Origin: SKHV01 sp963678565
Lineage (GTDB): Bacteria; Bacteroidota; Bacteroidia; Bacteroidales; Prolixibacteraceae
Assembly: GCA_963678565.1 (NCBI GenBank)
Contig: OY782875.1
Span: forward strand, 558,001-622,000
Reading direction: 5' to 3'
DNA: 64,000 nt
The notes below the pieces were generated by a model. That model was given only the letters and a program-made list of their open reading frames with translations. It ran no database searches and was not told the origin of the DNA. Of this stretch, positions 17,097-26,164 are shown piece by piece. Each line of letters starts with the position of its first letter. The first letter of the stretch is position 1. A program made the position numbers and the translations under genes.

Positions 17097-18420
17097 ACAA
17101 AAACATATCGATCAGCTTTTTAAAGATAAGCTTGAAAACTTTGAGATGAGTCCCGATCCATCGGTTTGGAATTCGATTGAAGCAAGTTTAGAAAAGAAGC
17201 GACGCAAAAATGCTTTCATTTGGTTGCAACGTTCAGGTGTTGCAGCTGTGGTGGCAATTGCATTTGCTTTGGGCTGGTATTTTTCGAGTCGTACGATAGA
17301 ATCTCCAATTTATAGCGAAGTACAGAACGAATATCTTTTTTATCCATTTGTAATTTCTGCAAATGAACCAACAAATTTGAAAATTGCAAAGTCCGATTTT
17401 AAAAGAATTGATTTTCCATTAAGAGCGTTTGCGGTAACCAAAAGGATGAACCTTGCTCAAAATAGTTTGCAACAATTGGATACAAAATCAGCAAAAATTC
17501 AGTTTAAAGATAATTTAACACCTGAGCTTGTTAAGCCCAAAGGTGATCTTTCAGAAATCGACCGACAAATTATTGCCATGAACTTGTCGAGTATGGAGCA
17601 ACAAAGTCATCTGAAAAAATCCCAAGGAAAATGGATTGTTGGTGCACAGGTTGCCCCTTCTCTTGCATTCAAGAGTGGATCAAAAGACAATGAAATGATT
17701 TACGCCGACTTTGATGGAGTGGCAAGTCGTTCAAGTTTATATTCTGGAGAGTATAAATCAACTTTTGCAGGGGTGGTTAATGTTGCCTATGAGCAAAACA
17801 ATCGTTTAAAGTTTGAAACCGGAGTCGGGTATCGAACACTGACACAAGATTTGGGTAGTTATAATATTACCAATCAAAATAGTAACCTTTTAAGTTTCTC
17901 TAATTCGTTTGTTTCTGATTTAAAAAGTGCGGCTGTTAACAATATTACCGTTAACACCGATTTAGGAGTTGCAACAGTTGCTTTGCCCAATGGAGCACAA
18001 GTTTCATCGATGCATGCTGAGGTTGTGAATTCAGCAAAAATGAATGCCGATTTCGAGGATTTTAAGGTGAATCAATATGCAAATTATCTTGAAATCCCTT
18101 TTAATGTTGTTTATAAATTAATCGACAAACGAATAGACATAAATGCAATTGGAGGGATTAATACCAACATATTATTGAATGATTATTTGACACTTAATGG
18201 AACGAGTAAAAATTACAAGGGCGGCGAAATAATTGGGCTGAATGCGGTAAGTTTTAGTAGCAACTTAGGAATGGGATTCGAGTATGATTTGATGCGTCAG
18301 ATTCGTATTTCACTCGAACCAATTATGAAAATCCAATTAAGTTCCTTGAATAGCAGCTCCCAATTCGAAGCTCGTCCGCTTACTTTCGGGTTATATAGTG
18401 GTCTTCGGTATGTTTTCTAG
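17086..18420 (+). CDS. Anti-sigma-like membrane protein fused to an outer-membrane barrel domain
   Basis: This 444-residue protein has three parts. Residues 1-46 are cytoplasmic-like and charged, with SPDPSVWNSIEASLEKKRRK, the N-terminal pattern seen in Bacteroidota proteins encoded next to ECF sigma factors. Residues about 48-66 form a single membrane helix (VAAVVAIAFALGWYF). A linker of about 120 residues follows, then a C-terminal region (about 183-444) of alternating short strands ending LYSGLRYVF, an aromatic end typical of outer-membrane beta-barrels. The 11-base overlap with the sigma gene shows coupled expression. I infer an anti-sigma factor whose sensor part could reach the outer membrane; the barrel might instead fold as a periplasmic beta domain. 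Confidence 0.75.
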   Translation: MSDKQKHIDQLFKDKLENFEMSPDPSVWNSIEASLEKKRRKNAFIWLQRSGVAAVVAIAFALGWYFSSRTIESPIYSEVQNEYLFYPFVISANEPTNLKIAKSDFKRIDFPLRAFAVTKRMNLAQNSLQQLDTKSAKIQFKDNLTPELVKPKGDLSEIDRQIIAMNLSSMEQQSHLKKSQGKWIVGAQVAPSLAFKSGSKDNEMIYADFDGVASRSSLYSGEYKSTFAGVVNVAYEQNNRLKFETGVGYRTLTQDLGSYNITNQNSNLLSFSNSFVSDLKSAAVNNITVNTDLGVATVALPNGAQVSSMHAEVVNSAKMNADFEDFKVNQYANYLEIPFNVVYKLIDKRIDINAIGGINTNILLNDYLTLNGTSKNYKGGEIIGLNAVSFSSNLGMGFEYDLMRQIRISLEPIMKIQLSSLNSSSQFEARPLTFGLYSGLRYVF

Positions 18421-18551
18421 AATTATTTCAGTTTATATTGTTGATTTCACAAGTGAAGTGATATAACATCTTACCTAAGGTATACTTCATTTGCTTAAAA
18501 TTGAATCGAGATTAAGTTCAATTTAACAATATTTCTAAACACTAAGTTTTC

Positions 18552-18582
18552 TTTTTTCAAAGCTAAAAATGAAGTACTTTTG
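18552..18582 (+). promoter_or_regulatory. Promoter for lytic transglycosylase-uvrA
   Basis: TACTTTTG (18575-18582) matches the -7 consensus TAnnTTTG, and a T-rich TTTTTTC block about 18 bases upstream fits a degenerate -33 element. Transcription would begin near 18589, about 60 bases before the ATG. Confidence 0.55.
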
Positions 18583-18651
18583 CAATTTCCGTTTTATTGC
18601 TAACAATTAGCAATTTATGGTTGTTGTATATAGCGAAAAATTGAAGACAAA

Positions 18652-19596
18652 ATGAGTAATCGAAGAAATAATATTTTATTAATAATTGCCCTGGTTTTTA
18701 TTGTTCCAGTTGTATTATTCATGGTGGGGGATGTATTTAAAGGGAATGAAACAAATGCAATGCAAGCACACCTATACACTGAAGATACTCTTGCTTTTCA
18801 GGAAGTGCAAGCACCTCCAATTCCAGAGGAAATTTCGTTTGCAGGAGAAAATGTTCCGCTTCGTAACTTCGATGTTTATGAAAGTTTGGATCGTGAAATT
18901 ATAGTAAATTCATTCTTTCATTCTCAAACAATTCGTTTTATAAAAATGGCTCCCCGTTACTTCGAAATGATTGAGCCTATTTTAAAAGAATATGAAGTTC
19001 CTGAAGATTTTAAATATTTGGCTTTGGCTGAAAGTGGTTTCGATCCAAAAATTGTTTCTCCTGCCGGAGCAGTTGGTTTTTGGCAGTTCATGAAAGGTAC
19101 CGCTCGTGATTACGGATTAGAGGTAAGTGGCGAAATTGATGAACGTTATCATATCAAAAAGTCAACTGTGGCAGCATGTAAATACTTGCACGAATCGTAT
19201 GAGAAGTATGGAAATTGGACAACAGTGGCAGCTTCATACAATGCGGGCCGAAGAGGTATCGATCGTCAGATTGATCGCCAAGATCAAGAGCATTACTACA
19301 ATCTACTCGTAAGTGAGGAAACTTCACGATATGTGTTTCGGATTATTGCCTTGAAAGTAATCCTTGAAAATCCTTCAAAATATGGATTTAACATCGCGAA
19401 AAGTGAGATTTACCCCTCTATTCCAACCAAAACTATAAAAGTGAATGGGAAGGTGGAAGATTTTGCTGCCTTTGCCGAGAAACATCGTACCAACTATAAA
19501 ATTTTAAAGTATTTTAATCCATGGTTACGAGAAGCCTATCTTACCAATCGTTCTGGTAAAACTTATGAAATAGAAATTCCAAAAGGAAAATACTGA
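18652..19596 (+). CDS. Lytic murein transglycosylase (SLT domain)
   Basis: This 314-residue protein cleaves the glycan strands of peptidoglycan, releasing 1,6-anhydro ends. It has an N-terminal membrane anchor (IIALVFIVPVVLFMV, about residues 10-24) and an SLT domain at about 110-220. That domain carries the catalytic glutamate in LALAESGFDP (Glu about 126), the motif GAVGFWQFM and the later AASYNAGRRGI. The C-terminal 80 residues resemble a degenerate LysM-like or substrate-binding segment but lack a clear signature. It resembles the MltD group. uvrA follows 17 bases later on the same strand, so the two are probably co-transcribed, though functionally unrelated. Confidence 0.92.
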   Translation: MSNRRNNILLIIALVFIVPVVLFMVGDVFKGNETNAMQAHLYTEDTLAFQEVQAPPIPEEISFAGENVPLRNFDVYESLDREIIVNSFFHSQTIRFIKMAPRYFEMIEPILKEYEVPEDFKYLALAESGFDPKIVSPAGAVGFWQFMKGTARDYGLEVSGEIDERYHIKKSTVAACKYLHESYEKYGNWTTVAASYNAGRRGIDRQIDRQDQEHYYNLLVSEETSRYVFRIIALKVILENPSKYGFNIAKSEIYPSIPTKTIKVNGKVEDFAAFAEKHRTNYKILKYFNPWLREAYLTNRSGKTYEIEIPKGKY

Positions 19597-19613
19597 AAGT
19601 ACGAGGAGTAATC

Positions 19614-22463
19614 ATGACCGATAAAATTCAAATTGAAAATTCACAAGAGGAGCAAATTAGTGTGCGCGGAGCACGTGTTCATAATTTGCAAAATGTAGAT
19701 ATTGATATTCCTCGAAACAAGCTAACAGTAATTACTGGTTTAAGTGGAAGCGGAAAGTCATCCTTGGCTTTTGATACAATTTATGCCGAAGGGCAGAGGC
19801 GTTACATCGAAACATTTTCTGCTTATGCTCGCTCATTTCTGGGGAACATGGAGCGCCCCGATGTTGATGAAATATCAGGATTGAGTCCGGTAATTTCTAT
19901 TGAGCAAAAAACCACCAACAAGAACCCACGTTCAACGGTAGGTACGGTCACCGAGATCTACGATTTTCTGCGTTTGCTGTACGCTCGTGCTGGCGAAGCT
20001 TATTCGTACAATACAGGAGAGAAGATGGTCAAATATTCCGAACAAAAAATTCTGAATTTAATTCGCGAGCAATTTGCCGACCAGCGAATAATGGTATTGG
20101 CTCCGGTGGTAAAAGGTAGGAAAGGACATTATCGCGAGTTATTTGAGCAAGTTCGACGAAAAGGATTTATTTCTGTTCGGGTGGATGGTGAAATTCGCGA
20201 TATCATACACGGTATGAAGCTTGATCGCTACAAAAATCACTTTGTCGAAATTGTGGTCGACAAACTTCAGGTTAAAGAATCTGCCGATAAGCGTTTAAAA
20301 GGATCGGTTCAAACAGCCATGAAACATGGCGATGGAATTGTAATGATTGTAGATTACGATTCGGGAGAGGTGAAATATTTCAGCAAACATTTGATGTGTC
20401 CTACTTCCGGAATTTCGTATAATGAACCGGCGCCCCATAATTTTTCATTCAATTTGCCTCAAGGAGCATGTCCAAAATGCAATGGCTTAGGTAAAATTCC
20501 AGAGCTCGATATGGACAAAATTATTCCTGATAAAAAGTTGAGCATTCATAATGGGGCAATTGCACCACTAGGGAAATATAGAAATGCTTTAATTTTTTGG
20601 CAAGTGGAGGCGCTTTGCGAAATGTACAATGCAACACTTAAAACTGCGGTGAAAGATTTGCCCGAAGAAGTCTTGAATAAAATTTTATTTGGAACGAGTG
20701 ATCGGATTCAGTTGAAAAACTCGCCCCTAGGAAGTGGTGCTAACTATTTTATGTCGTACGAAGGCGTTGTGAAATATGTTGAAAACCAAAATGAAAGTTC
20801 AAGCTCGAAAAGTGCTCAAAAGTGGGCCAGCCAATATATAAAGGAAATTCAGTGCGATGAATGTCATGGGGCTCGATTGAAAAAAGAATCGCTTTGGTTT
20901 AAAATCGACGAGAAAAACATTTCAGAAGTATCCCGAATGGATCTGATTGAAATGAAAAACTGGCTTAGCGATTTGGAATCGCGCTTAAGTGAACGACAAA
21001 AGAAAATTGCTGTTGAGGTGATCAAAGAAATTGGCGATCGATTGGGCTTTATGCTCGATGTTGGCTTAGAATATTTGGCCTTAGATCGTCCTGCAAAAAC
21101 CTTATCGGGTGGAGAATCACAGCGAATTCGTTTGGCAACACAAATTGGGTCGCAATTGGTAAATGTATTGTACATCTTAGATGAGCCTTCAATCGGTTTG
21201 CATCATCGCGATAATCTTCGTTTAATAAAATCATTAGAGCAGTTGCGTGATACCGGAAACTCTGTGGTAGTGGTAGAACATGATAGAGAAATGATGATGA
21301 ATGCCGACTATATTGTTGATATAGGGCCGAAAGCAGGTCGCCATGGTGGTAAAATTATGAGTGCAGGAACGCCTCAGGATTTGCTAAAAGGATCTTCTTT
21401 AACTTCAAAATTTCTGAACGGTGAAGAGCAAATCGAAGTGCCTTCAAAACGAAGAGCCGGAAAAGGCAAAAGTATTGAATTGAAAGGCTGTACCGGAAAT
21501 AATCTGCAAAACATCAATGTTGATTTTCCGTTAGGAAAATTTATTTGTGTAACCGGAGTTTCGGGAAGTGGAAAATCAACCTTGATCAACGAGACCTTAC
21601 AGCCAATTCTAAGTCAGTATTATTATAAATCGCTGAAAGATCCGTTGGGCTATAAAAAAGTAAAAGGATTAGATTTAATCGATAAGGTAGTACAAGTTGA
21701 TCAGTCGCCACTAGGACGAACTCCTCGATCAAATCCTGCAACTTATACTGGTGTTTTTACCGATATTCGAGATTTGTTTGCACGGTTACCTGAGTCTAAA
21801 ATCAGAGGATATAAACCAGGCCGTTTTTCGTTTAACGTAAAAGGTGGGCGTTGTGAAGAGTGCCAAGGAGGTGGTATGAAACTAATTGAAATGAATTTCC
21901 TGCCCGATGTTTATGTGCATTGTAATAAGTGTAACGGAAGAAGGTATAATAGAGAAACTTTAGAAGTTCGTTTCAAAGGAAAGTCGATTTCAGATGTGTT
22001 GAATATGACGATAAATCAAGCCGTTGAGTTTTTTGAATCGGTGCCACAAATCATAAAGAAAATAAAAACTTTGCAGGATGTTGGACTTGGATATTTAACA
22101 CTTGGGCAATCATCAACCACCATTTCGGGAGGCGAGGCACAACGAGTAAAATTAGCTTCAGAACTCTCGAAGCGCGATACCGGAAAGACATTTTATATTT
22201 TAGATGAGCCTACAACAGGGTTACACTTCGAAGATGTACGCGTATTGCTTGATGTATTAAATAAACTGGTAGAACGAGGAAATACAGTATTGGTAATCGA
22301 ACACAACATGGATGTAATAAAAGTAGCTGATCATATTATTGATATTGGTCCCGAAGGAGGTCGAAAAGGAGGGAAGGTAATGGCTGTTGGTACACCCGAA
22401 GAAGTCGCAAAAGTAAAAAAATCGATAACTGGAATGTATTTGAAGGAGGAATTAGCTCTTTAA
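19614..22463 (+). CDS. uvrA: Excinuclease ABC subunit A
   Basis: UvrA is the damage-recognition ATPase of nucleotide excision repair, acting with UvrB and UvrC. The 949-residue length is normal. Seen: the first Walker A (GLSGSGKSSLAF, about 43-54); zinc-binding pairs CPKCNGLG and CDECHGAR; the first ABC signature LSGGESQRIRLA and Walker B LYILDEPSIGL; the second Walker A GVSGSGKSTL; the zinc module CEECQGGGM ... CNKCNGRRY; the second signature ISGGEAQRVKLA and Walker B FYILDEPTTGL. A GAGGAG at 19603-19608, five bases before the ATG, is a good Shine-Dalgarno sequence, uncommon in this window. Confidence 0.98.
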   Translation: MTDKIQIENSQEEQISVRGARVHNLQNVDIDIPRNKLTVITGLSGSGKSSLAFDTIYAEGQRRYIETFSAYARSFLGNMERPDVDEISGLSPVISIEQKTTNKNPRSTVGTVTEIYDFLRLLYARAGEAYSYNTGEKMVKYSEQKILNLIREQFADQRIMVLAPVVKGRKGHYRELFEQVRRKGFISVRVDGEIRDIIHGMKLDRYKNHFVEIVVDKLQVKESADKRLKGSVQTAMKHGDGIVMIVDYDSGEVKYFSKHLMCPTSGISYNEPAPHNFSFNLPQGACPKCNGLGKIPELDMDKIIPDKKLSIHNGAIAPLGKYRNALIFWQVEALCEMYNATLKTAVKDLPEEVLNKILFGTSDRIQLKNSPLGSGANYFMSYEGVVKYVENQNESSSSKSAQKWASQYIKEIQCDECHGARLKKESLWFKIDEKNISEVSRMDLIEMKNWLSDLESRLSERQKKIAVEVIKEIGDRLGFMLDVGLEYLALDRPAKTLSGGESQRIRLATQIGSQLVNVLYILDEPSIGLHHRDNLRLIKSLEQLRDTGNSVVVVEHDREMMMNADYIVDIGPKAGRHGGKIMSAGTPQDLLKGSSLTSKFLNGEEQIEVPSKRRAGKGKSIELKGCTGNNLQNINVDFPLGKFICVTGVSGSGKSTLINETLQPILSQYYYKSLKDPLGYKKVKGLDLIDKVVQVDQSPLGRTPRSNPATYTGVFTDIRDLFARLPESKIRGYKPGRFSFNVKGGRCEECQGGGMKLIEMNFLPDVYVHCNKCNGRRYNRETLEVRFKGKSISDVLNMTINQAVEFFESVPQIIKKIKTLQDVGLGYLTLGQSSTTISGGEAQRVKLASELSKRDTGKTFYILDEPTTGLHFEDVRVLLDVLNKLVERGNTVLVIEHNMDVIKVADHIIDIGPEGGRKGGKVMAVGTPEEVAKVKKSITGMYLKEELAL

Positions 22464-22540
22464 TGAATTTAAAATATTGAATTATTTACCGTCTAATAGT
22501 ATGCTAACTATATTATATTTGTTAGGTAAATTACCAAACT

Positions 22541-23515
22541 ATGACAGATCAAAAAAATAAATCGCTGGCTCTTGTTGTTTCTGTATATAACGAAGAAAAA
22601 GTTATAGAGGAGTTTTATAAAACAACTCAAGAATTCTTAAGCAAATTGAACAGTTATGATTCACAATTGATTTTCGTAAATGATGGTAGCAGAGATAATA
22701 GTCAGGCCATCATTGATAAAATAATTAAGCAAAACGAAACCAGTTTAAAGATTAAGAGTATTCAGTTTTCAAGGAATTTTGGGCATGAAGCAGCAATGAT
22801 CGCAGGAATTGATTATGCTACAAATGATATTATTATATGCATGGATTCAGACCTTCAGCATCCACCATCTATGATTGAAAAAATGCTTGAAACTTATGAA
22901 AAGGGAAACGATATTGTTCTGATGAGCAGAACGAAAAGGCATGATAATGGAATGTTTAAAAATGTTATGTCGTCTCTTTTTTATAAATTAATTGATGTCC
23001 TTTCTGTTAATAAATTGGAAAAAAACGCTTCTGATTTCTTTCTAATTTCAAAAGACGTTGCATCGATTTTAAAAGAGAATTATCGAGAACGAAATCGCTT
23101 TTTAAGAGGATTTATTCAAGTAATTGGGTTCGATATTACCACGTTAGAATTTGAAGCACCTGCTCGTTTTGCAGGCGAATCTAATTATTCATTTAAAGGT
23201 TTAGCAAAACTAGGGTTTACCGCAATTTTTGCATTTTCAAATAAGCCACTAAAAATTTCATTGTTTTTTTCTGTTTTGTTCTTTTTATTTTCGCTTTCTA
23301 CGATTATATATAGTTTGATCATGTATTTTTGGAGCGAAGACAAACCTCCTGAAGGTTATACAACGATTATTATCTTTATGAGCATTGGCTTTACAATACT
23401 GAGCATTATGATTTCAATATTATCTATTTATTTCGGAAGGAGCCTTGATGAAATTCGTAATCGACCAGTATACTTAGTAAAGAAAGTAAATGAAAGTGGG
23501 GAGACATCAAATTAG
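22541..23515 (+). CDS. GT2 glycosyltransferase, polyprenyl-phosphate glycosyltransferase type
   Basis: This 324-residue protein has an N-terminal GT2 domain (VVSVYNEEKVIEEF; VNDGSRDNS; MDSDLQHPP with the metal-binding Asp-x-Asp; RNFGHEAAMIAG) and two C-terminal membrane helices (about 243-265 and 277-302). This is the arrangement of GtrB/DPM1-type enzymes that load a sugar from a nucleotide donor onto undecaprenyl phosphate at the inner face of the membrane. The gene is followed 5 bases later by a polytopic membrane protein that could be the matching periplasmic glycosyltransferase. No GtrA-type flippase is present beside them. The sugar and final acceptor are unknown. Confidence 0.88.
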   Translation: MTDQKNKSLALVVSVYNEEKVIEEFYKTTQEFLSKLNSYDSQLIFVNDGSRDNSQAIIDKIIKQNETSLKIKSIQFSRNFGHEAAMIAGIDYATNDIIICMDSDLQHPPSMIEKMLETYEKGNDIVLMSRTKRHDNGMFKNVMSSLFYKLIDVLSVNKLEKNASDFFLISKDVASILKENYRERNRFLRGFIQVIGFDITTLEFEAPARFAGESNYSFKGLAKLGFTAIFAFSNKPLKISLFFSVLFFLFSLSTIIYSLIMYFWSEDKPPEGYTTIIIFMSIGFTILSIMISILSIYFGRSLDEIRNRPVYLVKKVNESGETSN

Positions 23516-23520
23516 ATCTT

Positions 23521-24990
23521 ATGTTTAATAATTTCACGAATAAACAGTATTCAATTTTATTCCAAGTATTGATTTTAGTAGTTAGTTGGACATCAATTCT
23601 TCCTGTTCTTGTTTATGCAAAATATAATGTGCCTGGTCCCTCTGACGATTTCTTTCATGGATTTTATATGCTTGATAAATCATATTGGGAAGGGGTGTTT
23701 TATTGGTATAAAACAGGTTATAATGGACGATTTGCGAATGCTATTTTTATGCAGCTTCCCGGTCGACCTTTTCTAAACCCAAAATTTGGGAGAATTTATC
23801 CTATTGTAAATTTTATTTTGTTCTTTATTGCTCAATCTTATTTGATTAGAGTTCTTACGAAAAGGCAATCCTTACTTTCGAGTTTAGCTATTTCGTCCGT
23901 TTTTTTTACAATTATTGTTGGTTATACCCCTCGTATTACACAGTTTTATTGGTTTTCGGGTATGACTGTATACATTATTCCTGCATTGTTTTATTTTGTT
24001 TTACTTGGAACGTTAATTAAGCATTTTAATAAGCGGCAAAACGTATTTTCAATTATTGTTAGTATTATAGCTCCATTTTTTGTCATAGGATCAAATGAAA
24101 ATTGGATGCTAATGATGTTGTTTACTGTGTTCGTTTTTGTTATTTTCAGTAAGGAAAAGCTTAAGAATTTTAAGCCATCAACTTGGGTTTTTGTTGGATA
24201 TATCATTTTTTTGGTGTTGCTTATGGTGCTTGCTCCGGGCACAATAAATAGATTAGATGGTGAGCAAAGTTCATTCGAAAATCAAGATCTTATTGCCTCG
24301 CTTTCAAACTCGATATTTCACATTTCGAAATTTATAAATGGCTGGTATTTAAGTAGTTGTTTGCTGTTTGTTAGCATAGTGATCGGAATGTTGTATCCGA
24401 ATTCAAAATGGAGCGGAAATTCAATAGTTACATTTCCGGTTTGGCTTTCGTCGATTTCTGTTCTTTTTGTTATATATATTGGAACTTTTATAATGCTTTA
24501 TTCGTTAGGTTTTTCGAATTGGATAAGGCTTCGAGGACTGATTCCTGTATATTTTGTTGGTGCAATTTTGATAGTGTACACAGGAGTTGCTATTGGGAAT
24601 AGTAGTTTATTCCAAAGTCTACATGAAAAAATTGGATTGTGGGGCTCACGGTTTACATTGCTTATATTACTTCTAATTAGTATATCTGGGTCAAATAATT
24701 ATAAAGTGATAGTAAATGAAATTAATAATGGAAAGGCTCAGAAATTAGCAGAACAGAATCTATTTATCATTGATTACATTGAGAGTAATCCTTCAGATAC
24801 AGTTTATGTGCCTAATGTTTCAGTAAAATCTAAAGTATTATTGCCAATATCTATATCTACAACACCCAAAGGTCTAACTCATTGGTTTACTTCTACCTAT
24901 TTCAAGAAAAAACTATTGATGGATAATAAAAGTCAAACTATTGAGCAGTTAATGGATAAAGAATTGAAAAAAGAAAAGGCTGTGAAATAA
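23521..24990 (+). CDS. Polytopic membrane protein, DUF6056-like, possible GT-C transferase
   Basis: This 489-residue protein has about ten or eleven hydrophobic helices. After the first helix a loop reads VPGPSDDFFHGF; an acidic pair in the first outer loop is a feature of GT-C lipid-sugar-dependent glycosyltransferases. I believe it belongs to the DUF6056 group, recalled from pattern rather than searched. A soluble tail of about 80 residues follows the last helix. It starts 5 bases after the GT2 gene, suggesting that it transfers the sugar that gene loads onto the lipid carrier, modifying a surface glycan. Its stop codon sits in the loop of the terminator hairpin. Confidence 0.7.
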   Translation: MFNNFTNKQYSILFQVLILVVSWTSILPVLVYAKYNVPGPSDDFFHGFYMLDKSYWEGVFYWYKTGYNGRFANAIFMQLPGRPFLNPKFGRIYPIVNFILFFIAQSYLIRVLTKRQSLLSSLAISSVFFTIIVGYTPRITQFYWFSGMTVYIIPALFYFVLLGTLIKHFNKRQNVFSIIVSIIAPFFVIGSNENWMLMMLFTVFVFVIFSKEKLKNFKPSTWVFVGYIIFLVLLMVLAPGTINRLDGEQSSFENQDLIASLSNSIFHISKFINGWYLSSCLLFVSIVIGMLYPNSKWSGNSIVTFPVWLSSISVLFVIYIGTFIMLYSLGFSNWIRLRGLIPVYFVGAILIVYTGVAIGNSSLFQSLHEKIGLWGSRFTLLILLLISISGSNNYKVIVNEINNGKAQKLAEQNLFIIDYIESNPSDTVYVPNVSVKSKVLLPISISTTPKGLTHWFTSTYFKKKLLMDNKSQTIEQLMDKELKKEKAVK

Positions 24991-25009
24991 TTCACAGCCT
25001 TTTCTTTTT
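24968..25009. terminator. Long perfect terminator hairpin containing a stop codon
   Basis: A perfect 19-bp stem (arms 24968-24986 and 24991-25009; core AAGGCTGTGAA / TTCACAGCCTT) encloses a 4-base loop ATAA. The upstream gene's final codons make the left arm and its TAA stop is in the loop. It is symmetrical and should also end the converging tlpA-like transcript. Confidence 0.93.
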
Positions 25010-25025
25010 ATCTAATTTGATTGTT

Positions 25026-26129
25026 TTAATCTAATAGTTCTGAAAGTTTGGCAGCTAAAGCTTCACCACGAAGATTCTTCGCAACTATTTTTCCTTCTTT
25101 GTCGAGTAAGAAAGTACTAGGAATGCTCTGTACTTTGTATGTATTAGCAACTTCTGCTTGTTTGCTTTCAGCGGCCAAGTCCCATGCATGAATCCAGTTC
25201 ATTTCGTTTGCTTCAATTGCTTTTTTCCAGGGGGATTCTTGTCGGTCTAGTGAAATACCAACAATCTCAAATCCTTTATCACTGTACTTTTTGTATTGTT
25301 CAATTACATTTGGCATTTCTTGCATACAAGGCTGACACCATGATGCCCAAAAATCAATTAATACGTATTTTCCTTGAAGAGATGAAAGTGTAAAATTTTC
25401 ACCTTCTATGGTTTTGATGGTAAAATCGGGAGCGGTTGAGCCTATAGCAGTACTTCTTTCATTTTCCACTTTCTTTTTTAATACTTCAATGAATTGTGAT
25501 TCAGCAATTGAAGGATCAAATACATTTAGCATTGAATCCATGGTTGCAATATCATCGGTTTGATAAAAATTCATCAAGTAAACGTAAGCACCTACTGGTG
25601 AGTCGTTGTATTCCGAAACAAAGTTACGTGCGTATAGCTCTAGATTTGATTGAATCGTCTCATATTCAAATAAAATAGCGTCTAACTCTTCCTGGTTTCC
25701 TGCTCCTCGGGCTTGATTATATTTTGCACTTAATTCTTTTTCTTTCTTTGAAAAATCCAATGTTTCTTTCATGAATGTTTCAAACAGGGCTTGAGATTCT
25801 GAACCTTCAACTGTGTTACTTTGAACGCTATCAGGGTATATCGAAACCGAAATATTACTTGGCTCTAAAAATAGTTGAGCAATAAACTGACGTTCACCTT
25901 CGAAGCCAATTAAATAAAGATCGGCTAAATCAATTTCACCAGTAAAGGTGAATTTCCCATTCGTAATTTCAGCTGTATCAATTGGTGTCGCTTGTCCTTC
26001 TTCGAATCCATATAATAATACCGATCCGTCTTTTGTAGGAACGATGGTTCCATTTAATGTGAAATGGCTCTTGTTTTCGCAAGCCATGAATATGGTTGCA
26101 ATCAGAACCAATAATAAGGTTTTTTTCAT
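25026..26129 (-). CDS. TlpA/ResA-like thiol-disulfide oxidoreductase with DUF4369, lipoprotein
   Basis: This 367-residue protein starts with a lipoprotein signal peptide (lipobox IFMAC, Cys17). Residues about 22-120 match the DUF4369 beta domain common in Bacteroidota (FTLNGTIVPTKDG), a helical linker follows, and residues about 228-367 form a thioredoxin fold with the active-site motif WASWCQPC. It should reduce disulfides in envelope proteins, for example in cytochrome maturation or stress repair; the specific target is unknown. It begins 35 bases downstream of meaB on the same strand, so the two may share a transcript. Confidence 0.92.
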   Translation of the reverse strand: MKKTLLLVLIATIFMACENKSHFTLNGTIVPTKDGSVLLYGFEEGQATPIDTAEITNGKFTFTGEIDLADLYLIGFEGERQFIAQLFLEPSNISVSIYPDSVQSNTVEGSESQALFETFMKETLDFSKKEKELSAKYNQARGAGNQEELDAILFEYETIQSNLELYARNFVSEYNDSPVGAYVYLMNFYQTDDIATMDSMLNVFDPSIAESQFIEVLKKKVENERSTAIGSTAPDFTIKTIEGENFTLSSLQGKYVLIDFWASWCQPCMQEMPNVIEQYKKYSDKGFEIVGISLDRQESPWKKAIEANEMNWIHAWDLAAESKQAEVANTYKVQSIPSTFLLDKEGKIVAKNLRGEALAAKLSELLD

Positions 26130-26164
26130 TTTTGTATATTCTTTAAATTATTTTTGAGTAGTGT

